A stretch of DNA of 34,431 bases from a virus: IMG/VR virus record IMGVR_UViG_3300042346_000524, positions 1 through 34,431 of that record. One strand, 5' to 3'. The notes beneath the pieces were generated by a model. That model was not told where the DNA came from. It was given only the letters and a program-made list of their open reading frames with translations, and searched no databases. The translations under genes and the position numbers were made by a program. Positions 7,103 through 12,699 of the stretch are shown here, in pieces. How positions within the stretch are numbered: the first letter of the stretch is position 1; each line of letters begins with the position of its first letter.

Positions 7103-7197
7103 ATTGACCGTTTTAAAAGTTAAACCCTATCAGGTAGCCACGGTCAAACAGCTTCCCAATAGGGTTTATAATAATTTCTTTTTGTAATTGACCGTTA
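7103..7197. repeat. Origin/operator-like repeat region upstream of the replication initiator
   Basis: ATTGACCGTT occurs at 7103-7112 and 7187-7196 (84 bp apart, close to eight helical turns), and the inverted form CGGTCAA lies between them at 7141-7147. A perfect 10-bp inverted repeat TAAACCCTAT (7121-7130) / ATAGGGTTTA (7159-7168) encloses 28 nt that hold the inverted copy. The region is non-coding, next to the initiator and helicase genes. Candidate replication origin or initiator autoregulatory site; as RNA it would form a stem-loop in the leader of the initiator mRNA. Confidence 0.6.
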
Positions 7198-7203
7198 CAA
7201 ATG

Positions 7204-7211
7204 CAAATATA
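7204..7211 (-). promoter_or_regulatory. Promoter P4 -7 box (TATATTTG) for the replication operon
   Basis: The complement of 7204-7211 reads TATATTTG, the same -7 box as P1-P3, but the upstream half of the shared block is not conserved and there is no TTG at -33. Transcription from here would pass through the whole repeat region 7103-7197 before the initiator ATG at 7102. Confidence 0.5.
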
Positions 7212-7222
7212 CAAAATAATTC

Positions 7223-7291
7223 TTAATCTTTTTCTTTTTCCTTTACAAATTTAACTCCGTCGATTTCTATAATATTAAAAAAAGCTTCCAT
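7223..7291 (-). pseudogene. 22-aa reading frame duplicating the tail of the neighbouring HTH gene
   Basis: ATG at 7291, TAA at 7223-7225, encoding a peptide that contains EIDGVKFVKEK. The same sequence ends the 46-aa HTH protein at 7504-7644, and the DNA is identical over 23 nt (ACAAATTTAACTCCGTCGAT followed by TTC) at both places. The frame overlaps the end of the 75-aa gene by 17 nt. Most likely a leftover of a partial duplication of the HTH gene, or an insertion of the 75-aa gene between copies; whether it is translated is unknown. Confidence 0.45.
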
Positions 7292-7502
7292 GAATATTTT
7301 CATCCCAATCGAATTCCTCTTCTGTATTTGGAATGAAATACAGACCTTTGTCTAGATGAGCATCTAAAACTGCCCTAACAAAAACAGGGTCATCTTTACC
7401 CGCATTCATTGCGTCAAGTATAGCGTCTGTTACATCTTCCTTTTTAGTTATGGCAAAAACCCCTTTTTTTTTTCCGTTCACAAATATTTTTATTATTTCC
7501 AT
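7275..7502 (-). CDS. Small hypothetical protein, 75 aa
   Basis: Starts at the ATG at 7502, one base after the stop of the HTH gene; a longer frame upstream would overlap that gene entirely and is unlikely. The protein begins MEIIKIFVNGKKKGVFAI (beta hairpin-like), has a helical middle (VTDAILDAMNAGKDDPVFVRAVLDA) and ends in an acidic, aromatic tail (EEEFDWDENIHGSFF). Function unknown. Confidence 0.65.
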   Translation of the reverse strand: MEIIKIFVNGKKKGVFAITKKEDVTDAILDAMNAGKDDPVFVRAVLDAHLDKGLYFIPNTEEEFDWDENIHGSFF

Positions 7503-7503
7503 T

Positions 7504-7644
7504 TTATTTCTCTTTAACAAATTTAACTCCGTCGATTTCGACAATTTCAATTTTTCCAGCTTTAGCCAACTTGTAAACCCACGTTGGCGACTTGCCTATT
7601 TTCTTTGCGTAATTGCTTACTTTTATTAAATCTAGTGTTTGCAT
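7504..7644 (-). CDS. Excisionase/MerR-like small HTH protein, 46 aa
   Basis: ATG at 7644, TAA at 7504-7506. The sequence SNYAKKIGKSPTWVYKLAK (residues 10-28) followed by GKIEIVEIDGVKFV has the layout of the minimal HTH_17/excisionase fold: helix, turn, recognition helix, then a beta wing. Such proteins bind DNA as recombination directionality factors or small transcription regulators. No integrase is present, so regulation is more likely than excision. It overlaps the upstream 80-aa gene by 13 nt. Confidence 0.6.
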   Translation of the reverse strand: MQTLDLIKVSNYAKKIGKSPTWVYKLAKAGKIEIVEIDGVKFVKEK

Positions 7645-7874
7645 TCTAATACATTTTTTAATGTTTGTAATCGTTCTAAATATGGCTTAAATCTTATTTT
7701 ACCCTCGTTTGCTTTGACAATTCCTAAATGATTTTCAATAAATCTTTTACAATCTAAAATAGTTGTTCCATCACATAGTTTAATCGGCTCTTTAGGTAAT
7801 TTTATCGAGCTAAAAAACGCTTCAATTTCGGCTATTTGTTCGCTCCAATCTTCTATTTTTCGCTTGTATATCAT
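7632..7874 (-). CDS. Small conserved phage protein, DUF6965-like, 80 aa
   Basis: The pattern IAEIEAFFSSIKLPKEP, LCDGTTILDCKRFIENHL and GKIRFKPYLERLQTLKNVL resembles the DUF6965 family common in Bacteroidota phages and mobile elements; I am recalling the family from sequence and have not searched. No function is known. Its ATG overlaps the upstream stop (ATGA). Confidence 0.65.
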   Translation of the reverse strand: MIYKRKIEDWSEQIAEIEAFFSSIKLPKEPIKLCDGTTILDCKRFIENHLGIVKANEGKIRFKPYLERLQTLKNVLECKH

Positions 7875-8173
7875 ACCTTATTAATATTTTCACGTACTTG
7901 TTTTTCAAACTTTTGCTTTTCCTCGTATTTAACCCCACGTAATTCGGGGTGCTTTTCCTGTATTTTTCTACGGGCCCGTGTAATAGTATCTGGACTAGGT
8001 AAATTTCCGTTAACCATAACCTCAAGTAGTTCAATTGCACTCATTTGGTTTATGTTAGCTATGTTATTGTAATAGTAACTAGCAACTAACCTAACATCGT
8101 TGTCCCTTAATTTCGGATAGGCTTCCAATAGGAATTTAACGCTATCTTGTACCTTTATCAATTGCTTCAGCAT
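7871..8173 (-). CDS. Conserved hypothetical phage protein, 100 aa
   Basis: Helical protein with the recurring Bacteroidota phage pattern EAYPKLRDNDVRLVASYYY (about residues 17-35), MSAIELLEVMVNGNL, SPDTITRARRKIQEKHPELRG and a lysine-rich end. The RARRKIQE segment could contact nucleic acid. Function unknown. Overlaps the upstream 60-aa gene by 32 nt and the downstream gene by ATGA. Confidence 0.75.
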   Translation of the reverse strand: MLKQLIKVQDSVKFLLEAYPKLRDNDVRLVASYYYNNIANINQMSAIELLEVMVNGNLPSPDTITRARRKIQEKHPELRGVKYEEKQKFEKQVRENINKV

Positions 8174-8324
8174 GTTGTTTAAGTTTTAAGATTTTCAAAT
8201 ATAATTCGCGATTAAATGTGCTTCTAATTACACCGTTGTTATTTTGATTTTCCCAGCGTAATATATCGTTCAGCACCTTTGACTTCACTCCGTAGCTTTT
8301 TAACTCTTTAAACGTTATTTCCAT
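8142..8324 (-). CDS. Small hypothetical protein, 60 aa
   Basis: Begins MEITFKELKSYGVKSKVLND and continues as amphipathic helices (ELYLKILKLKQHAEAI). The first 30 residues could be an HTH-like element, but this is weak. It starts 3 nt after the DnaA-like gene and overlaps the next gene by 32 nt. Confidence 0.6.
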   Translation of the reverse strand: MEITFKELKSYGVKSKVLNDILRWENQNNNGVIRSTFNRELYLKILKLKQHAEAIDKGTR

Positions 8325-8327
8325 AAG

Positions 8328-8651
8328 TTATAAATTTTCAATTACTTTGTTAAAATCATCTAACATTTTGAAGTCAAATTGTCTATTTTTTACAAGTTTG
8401 CAGCCATAAATAACGGTTGCATGGTCGCGTTTAATATACTTACCAATTACATCAAAAGTAAATCCATTTTGCCTTGCAACATAACAGTAAATTTGCCTTG
8501 CACGTACTAAATGTTCAAATCTTGTTTTACCCATTACTTCCTTTTTGTTTAGTTTCAAGGAGTGGCAAACTACGTTCATAATGTGCGCTAAATGGTTGTA
8601 CTTAGGCTTAAATTTTAGACCTACGTACATTTGTGGACTTATAAGTTCCAT
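8328..8651 (-). CDS. DnaA domain-IV-like DNA-binding protein (no ATPase domain)
   Basis: 107 aa. Residues 35-85 match the DnaA C-terminal DNA-binding domain: KTRFEHLVRARQIYCYVARQ, then TFDVIGKYIKRDHATVIYGC. The RDHATV stretch (75-80) corresponds to the DnaA signature helix that reads DnaA boxes. There is no AAA+ domain: length equals domain IV plus a short N-terminal extension. Likely a phage regulator or replication accessory that binds DnaA-box-like sites, perhaps near its own origin or to compete with host DnaA (inference). Confidence 0.8.
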   Translation of the reverse strand: MELISPQMYVGLKFKPKYNHLAHIMNVVCHSLKLNKKEVMGKTRFEHLVRARQIYCYVARQNGFTFDVIGKYIKRDHATVIYGCKLVKNRQFDFKMLDDFNKVIENL

Positions 8652-9043
8652 GTATCAACGATTTTAACATTTTCAACAAAATAAAAACTTTCTGCCATGT
8701 CCTCAGCTTGTGAGTATGTGCGTTCTTCTGTTAACACTTCCTTGCTTATAGCGTCAATTACGTGCCAACGTGGAAAATCGCTTAACCATGAGTAGATAAG
8801 TTGGTGCTCTTTTACACGTAAATTAGTCGCTAAAAAATGTGCCTTATGATTTGCGCCTTTTATTTCCATAAGCCAATCAATGGTTTCTTTGTCCTCCAAA
8901 TATTCAAAGCTTATACGTTCGCCATTACACCTTACATCGGCGTAAATCTTCCAGCTTTGAAAACCGTTGGTTCTTACTGTGAAATTAAAGCTTACATTGT
9001 GTTCGCGCTTTAAATGGTCTGTAATCTTGATTTCTGTTTTCAT
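8639..9043 (-). CDS. Hypothetical protein, 134 aa, first gene after promoter P3
   Basis: Mixed alpha/beta protein, starting MKTEIKITDHLKREHNVSF, rich in aromatic residues (WKIYADVRC, WLSDFPRWHVIDA) and with an acidic C-terminal half (RTYSQAEDMAESFYFVEN). No known motif found. It leads the operon that includes the DnaA-like protein and small regulators, so it is probably expressed early. Overlaps the next gene by 13 nt. Confidence 0.7.
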   Translation of the reverse strand: MKTEIKITDHLKREHNVSFNFTVRTNGFQSWKIYADVRCNGERISFEYLEDKETIDWLMEIKGANHKAHFLATNLRVKEHQLIYSWLSDFPRWHVIDAISKEVLTEERTYSQAEDMAESFYFVENVKIVDTWNL

Positions 9044-9086
9044 ACTATTTTGTTTTAAATATTAGTTATTAGTTTTAAACTTTGAA

Positions 9087-9112
9087 CAAATATATAAACT
9101 TATTTTGAATAA
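9087..9112 (-). promoter_or_regulatory. Promoter P3, near-identical 26-bp block (24/26 to P1)
   Basis: The -7 box TATATTTG is the complement of 9087-9094. The upstream element TTATTCAAAAT is conserved as in P1 and P2, while TTG at -33 is absent. The 134-aa gene starts 43 nt downstream of the -7 box. It directly follows the late-operon terminator. Confidence 0.65.
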
Positions 9113-9125
9113 AAAAACATAATGC

Positions 9126-9155
9126 AAAAAAAAAGTGTAGTTTTTTACGCTACAC
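9126..9155 (-). terminator. Intrinsic terminator at the end of the late (tail/lysis) operon
   Basis: On the minus strand GTGTAG (complement of 9150-9155) pairs with CTACAC (complement of 9135-9140) around a 9-nt loop, followed by nine T residues (complement of 9126-9134). It lies 26 nt after the endolysin stop. The hairpin plus T-run orientation fits minus-strand transcription. Confidence 0.8.
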
Positions 9156-9180
9156 CTTAATTTTTATAATATTTTAACAG

Positions 9181-9627
9181 TTAATACTCCCACCTAGCAC
9201 GAGAACCGCGCAAATCTAAGTGAATAAAACCCTTTTTTCCTTTAGGTAGATCAGGCTTTTTTTGTGCTACACCGCCATTAAAGTTTTCAAGCTGCTTAAA
9301 TACCCAGTAGAAAATAATTAAATAATCTTCTTTAGCACAAATTGGCTGAAAGTCAACTGCCCACCCTTTAGTATGTTGGCTATTTCCTGACCGTTTTTGC
9401 TTCAATTCCCATGCTTTTTGGCGCAAACCTGATGTAATCTTAAACCCTGTAAATTTAGAGCCAAATTCCGCTTTTGTTTTATCTCGCAATTTTTGTAACT
9501 CTTCTGCAATTAAACCGATGTTTTTTCGCTGTTCATCCGAAATTAAATCGTAGTTCATCTTTATAGCTTCCTTAGGCATTTCGCCATCGATGAACTCGTT
9601 TAAAGAAAAATTAGCTGTTAGTTTCAT
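9181..9627 (-). CDS. Endolysin, peptidase M15 family (Peptidase_M15_3-like)
   Basis: 148 aa from the ATG at 9627, one base past the upstream stop; an in-frame start at 9666 would overlap the previous gene by 38 nt and seems less likely. The M15 zinc site is visible: SGLRQ (S66, R69), NSQHTKGWAVDF with H85 and D92, and the distal FIHLDLRG with H136. M15 enzymes cut peptide bonds in the peptidoglycan stem or cross-bridge. There is no signal peptide, so a holin is expected to release it; small membrane proteins lie just upstream at 10489-11452. Last gene before the late terminator. Confidence 0.85.
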   Translation of the reverse strand: MKLTANFSLNEFIDGEMPKEAIKMNYDLISDEQRKNIGLIAEELQKLRDKTKAEFGSKFTGFKITSGLRQKAWELKQKRSGNSQHTKGWAVDFQPICAKEDYLIIFYWVFKQLENFNGGVAQKKPDLPKGKKGFIHLDLRGSRARWEY

Positions 9628-9628
9628 A

Positions 9629-10492
9629 TCAATAATGTGTTCGTTTATTATTTGTTTTGTCGCCAACTTTACAAGTAAGCACCGCTAATCTTTGATAATC
9701 TTCTAAGTAATCAATTTCGGGGCTCTCTGCAACTATTACAGGTAAATCCAAAATAGAATGCGAATTGTTGAAAACGTTGTAATCCGAAATGTAAAGCTCG
9801 TTTTCACTCAATAAATATAGTTCGCTTAACTGATCAAGTATAGGCGAAGTATAAGGGTCTGTTTTAATTTCGTAGGTGTTAAGATTTTCGCGAACTACTG
9901 ATTTAATTACCCTATCTTGATAAATTAAATTATCAATTTCCATGTTCGGCTGTCTATTGCCTATAAACCCGTTAAATCTTATAGTATCTTCAACATTTGC
10001 GTTTGTAAAATTAATACCCTCAATAGTTTGGTTGAGGTTAAATTTCACTCTTAAACGTGCCGTATATTTAGCATTTTCAAGGCTATAAGCTTTTAAATCG
10101 TAAATACCCCACGTTATTACACCCTCTACACCTTGTATATTATACAGCAATTCCAACTTGTAGCACCCAGCACCGTCCGAATTTAAAACATCTTGCCATT
10201 TAATAGTTGCATAAAACGAAAATTCCTCACTCGGAAAAAGTATCGGTGTAGGTGTATAGCTTATATTTTCCCCATTTTTGGTAAGTTTAAACTCGATTGT
10301 ATCGGTCAACTCACTTAACTTAATCCATGCGCTTGTAACATCGTTTTTCCATGTTTCATTTTGGACTGAGTGAGCCAAAACAAGTCGCTTAGTATCACAG
10401 CATCGAAATGGCTCGTTAAACTCGTTAACTGCCTTAACTGTTGGAAGTTCAACAGTTGTAAATACTTGCGCAAATCGTTCTTGAATTATCAT
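9629..10492 (-). CDS. Hypothetical structural-type protein, 287 aa
   Basis: Beta-rich protein with repeated strand-like segments (FKLTKNGENISYTPTP, YKLELLYNIQGVEG, ARLRVKFNLNQTIEG) and few charged helices. No catalytic motif or membrane segment. It lies between the membrane proteins and endolysin, and its start overlaps the upstream gene by four bases. Similar-sized beta proteins in this spot in Bacteroidota siphoviruses are unannotated; a virion-associated or cell-surface role is possible. Confidence 0.7.
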   Translation of the reverse strand: MIIQERFAQVFTTVELPTVKAVNEFNEPFRCCDTKRLVLAHSVQNETWKNDVTSAWIKLSELTDTIEFKLTKNGENISYTPTPILFPSEEFSFYATIKWQDVLNSDGAGCYKLELLYNIQGVEGVITWGIYDLKAYSLENAKYTARLRVKFNLNQTIEGINFTNANVEDTIRFNGFIGNRQPNMEIDNLIYQDRVIKSVVRENLNTYEIKTDPYTSPILDQLSELYLLSENELYISDYNVFNNSHSILDLPVIVAESPEIDYLEDYQRLAVLTCKVGDKTNNKRTHY

Positions 10493-10749
10493 TCTTTTGG
10501 CAAATTTTCAATTTTGTCCGTTAAATTTTTTGCCACGAAAAACCCAGCAATTAACAAGATGCACCCAGCCACTATTTCGTACCAACTTTTTGAAGTCGCT
10601 CCGTCAATTACTAAGGTTATACCAGAAGTGATTAACACACCACCGCCACCCATTTGGGTAATTCCCTCAACTTTTACTTTTGTATCAGTTTTTTTAAGTG
10701 CCTTAATTACAGCAACTGGGTTAATTCTCAATAAGAAATCTTTCAACAT
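10489..10749 (-). CDS. Small membrane protein, holin-like, 86 aa
   Basis: Two hydrophobic segments are visible: GGGGVLITSGITLVIDGA (about residues 34-51) and YEIVAGCILLIAGFFVA (about 57-73), separated by a short turn, with a basic N-terminus (IKALKKTDTKVK) and charged C-terminus (DKIENLPKE). This topology, size and position next to the endolysin fit a class II holin, but sequence alone cannot prove it. A second candidate lies next to it at 10754-10948. Confidence 0.65.
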   Translation of the reverse strand: MLKDFLLRINPVAVIKALKKTDTKVKVEGITQMGGGGVLITSGITLVIDGATSKSWYEIVAGCILLIAGFFVAKNLTDKIENLPKE

Positions 10750-10753
10750 ATCT

Positions 10754-10948
10754 TTATTTTTTAAAGGTTTTGTACGCTTCTAATAATTTTATTATAATCG
10801 TTATAACTCCAAGTGTAATCCCTACAATGTAAGAAACCGCGCTTAGTTTTAAATTCGTTTCTAGGGTAATTTCGCCAACGATAATCGACAGGAATGTGCC
10901 ACCTCCTGTAATCTTTGTAAATAATATATCTTTAACATTTGTGTACAT
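10754..10948 (-). CDS. Small membrane protein, holin or antiholin candidate, 64 aa
   Basis: One moderately hydrophobic segment (GTFLSIIVGEIT, about residues 17-28) and one clear transmembrane segment (SAVSYIVGITLGVITIII, about 36-53), then a basic tail (KLLEAYKTFKK). It sits 4 nt before the other holin candidate. The pair could act as holin and antiholin. Confidence 0.6.
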   Translation of the reverse strand: MYTNVKDILFTKITGGGTFLSIIVGEITLETNLKLSAVSYIVGITLGVITIIIKLLEAYKTFKK

Positions 10949-10961
10949 GTATGCAAAACTA

Positions 10962-11378
10962 TTAAAATTTGTTCAAATATGGTTTATTTCCGCAGTATTT
11001 TTTTCCTTTTCGCCAAACAATCAAAACAGTTTTAGCGCAATGATTTGGGTGAATCCAATCTAATAAGTTTGCAAGTAAATTTCCACATTTTGAAAGTGTT
11101 TCCGTGATTTGGTTTCTACCTAAAACGTAGCTAATTGTCTCGTCCTCATCCCCAAATTTATAACCATTTCGCTTTATTATTATAGCGTTAAATAAAGGCG
11201 CTAAAATAACGTTGCCTAACTGGTCAATACTTAATGCAATTGTTAAAAAATAATGGCTTAAACGTGCCATACTAAGGCGCAAAGTAAACAAGCCATGTAA
11301 CCACCCAAATGGAAATAAAACCACTGCCAAAATTAGGGCAATTAAAAGCAAACCGATATTAGTTAGTAGTATTTTCAT
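10962..11378 (-). CDS. Conserved phage membrane-associated protein, 138 aa
   Basis: An N-terminal transmembrane segment (ILLTNIGLLLIALILAVVL, about 3-21) and a second hydrophobic stretch are followed by SIDQLGNVILAPLFNA, KFGDEDETISYVLG and a C-terminal LLDWIHPNHCAKT. The DQ..N, GDEDETIS and DW..HC blocks form a pattern I recall in uncharacterised phage proteins encoded near lysis genes. Its start overlaps the 25-aa TM peptide's stop (ATGA). Role unknown; lysis or envelope association is inferred from context. Confidence 0.65.
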   Translation of the reverse strand: MKILLTNIGLLLIALILAVVLFPFGWLHGLFTLRLSMARLSHYFLTIALSIDQLGNVILAPLFNAIIIKRNGYKFGDEDETISYVLGRNQITETLSKCGNLLANLLDWIHPNHCAKTVLIVWRKGKKYCGNKPYLNKF

Positions 11379-11452
11379 TTAGACACAAATAGATAAATAA
11401 AAATAATAAATAAGGCTAATTCCGCCCACCTTTCAAGATTAGTTTTCTGCAT
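11375..11452 (-). CDS. 25-aa single-transmembrane peptide
   Basis: ATG at 11452 and TGA at 11375-11377. The sequence has a polar start (MQKTNLERWAE) and a single hydrophobic helix (LALFIIFIYLFV) with a final lysine. It overlaps the upstream gene by 14 nt and the downstream gene by ATGA, so it is threaded into the operon with no spare bases, which argues for a real gene. It could be a tiny lysis-related peptide. Confidence 0.5.
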   Translation of the reverse strand: MQKTNLERWAELALFIIFIYLFVSK

Positions 11453-11876
11453 GGCTTACTGTAATTTCTAATTGTGGATAGGCATCAAAAATCGCTTGGT
11501 GTTCAGGTAAAATAGTATTAGCGTAGAAATATAATTTGTCCCCCTCTTCATGCGTTTGCATATTCATAGCTTGTCGGTGCAATGCTAAACCCATAGCAAT
11601 TTCGGGTTCATTCATTGCACCCCACACAACACCGCTTTTATTTTGTATGATTTGAACGGCTTTATCTTCTTCATGCCAAAAGTTTAAAGGTGGTAAATCT
11701 ACAATCACTAAGTTATTAACCCAGCTAACATCAATATTGGTATTTTGTAAAACTTCCGCTTCACTTATATACCATTGTCCACCTCTTTCAAATGGACTAA
11801 AAAAACTATTATCTTTAAACATTAAACCTTGTAAAATGTTTTTTTGCGTTTCTGTTATTATTGCACCCTTATACAT
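11439..11876 (-). CDS. Hypothetical tail-region protein, 145 aa
   Basis: Begins MYKGAIITETQKNILQGLMF; includes FERGGQWYISEAEV and LPPLNFWHEEDKAVQII. No clear domain. It follows the receptor-binding protein with 8 nt overlap, so it may be a fibre-associated or assembly (chaperone-like) protein, by analogy with the position of fibre chaperones in other phages; nothing in the sequence confirms this. Confidence 0.65.
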   Translation of the reverse strand: MYKGAIITETQKNILQGLMFKDNSFFSPFERGGQWYISEAEVLQNTNIDVSWVNNLVIVDLPPLNFWHEEDKAVQIIQNKSGVVWGAMNEPEIAMGLALHRQAMNMQTHEEGDKLYFYANTILPEHQAIFDAYPQLEITVSHAEN

Positions 11877-12699
11877 TTCTTCCCAATATTGTTTGGTATT
11901 CTTGAACTATATCATAAAATAAAGCTTGTTCGACGTTGCTCATTCCATTACCTATACTTGCGAATGCGCATTCTTTATTCGTAAAAGTAAGTGGGGTATT
12001 ATTATTATTGTAAGAAGCTAAATACACATTAGCACTATTTTTTACAAAAGTTTCACTATTCGTATTTTGATTTGAAACTGTTTTGTTTTTAAAAAGTTGC
12101 CTAAGTGTTGCGTTTTGCATATTACCCATAAATAAACCTCTACTATCTGTTTCCGTCGCCGAAGCTTGATTAACAACTGTTGAGGAAAAATATGCTTGGC
12201 TAAGATTAGTGTTATCTCTAATTCGCAAATAAAAAGCTGGAGCAGCGCCGAAATTATTACACCCCATTAGCAACTCATTTGTAACTTGTGAGTTAGTTCT
12301 TGAATAATAAGAGAAATGAGCATTATTTGTACCTGTAATCAACGAGGGTATAAATCCTGTGTTTGCCCATGCGTTTGTTCCGTTAGGTAGTGCCCCATTT
12401 GCTGAATGTGTCCAACCTCCGTTAAATGTTAGCCTATATAACCCTGTATCTATAAGGTTATAACTATGCTTTGTTGCATCCCCTCCAACCATTGGATAAA
12501 TAAAGTTAAACTTACCAATTAGGTTATTATCTACCAATTCTTTAACCAAATAGCTTATGGCTTCCATTTGGGTAGGGTCTGTAATATTAGCATCCCTAAA
12601 AAAATTATTAGCGTAGAAATACGGATTATAACCCATTAAATTACTACTCCCTATTTTCGGGATAGCAAAAGTACCTAATTTCAATATTTGACTAGACAT
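11869..12699 (-). CDS. Putative receptor-binding tail protein, 276 aa
   Basis: After a short N-terminal helical part (about 1-65), the protein is a beta-rich, Asn/Thr/Ser-rich domain with few charges (LYRLTFNGGWTHSANG, AHFSYYSRTN, FYLRIRDNTN), ending with ECAFASIGNGMSNVEQALF and EYQTILGRNV. That final block recurs at the end of lectin-like (LamG/concanavalin-like) proteins of Bacteroidota phages, where it caps the domain. Probably binds a surface glycan. Downstream of the fibre, 8-nt overlap. Confidence 0.65.
   Translation of the reverse strand: MSSQILKLGTFAIPKIGSSNLMGYNPYFYANNFFRDANITDPTQMEAISYLVKELVDNNLIGKFNFIYPMVGGDATKHSYNLIDTGLYRLTFNGGWTHSANGALPNGTNAWANTGFIPSLITGTNNAHFSYYSRTNSQVTNELLMGCNNFGAAPAFYLRIRDNTNLSQAYFSSTVVNQASATETDSRGLFMGNMQNATLRQLFKNKTVSNQNTNSETFVKNSANVYLASYNNNNTPLTFTNKECAFASIGNGMSNVEQALFYDIVQEYQTILGRNV

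Noticed and set aside
6392-7187. Two long plus-strand open frames (111 and 157 aa)
   Set aside because: They lie opposite the replication initiator, have hydrophobic/Ser-Phe-rich composition typical of antisense shadows, and lack promoter or coupling evidence.
10370-10783. 137-aa plus-strand frame across the holin-like region
   Set aside because: Antisense to two well-packed minus-strand genes and without recognisable domain.
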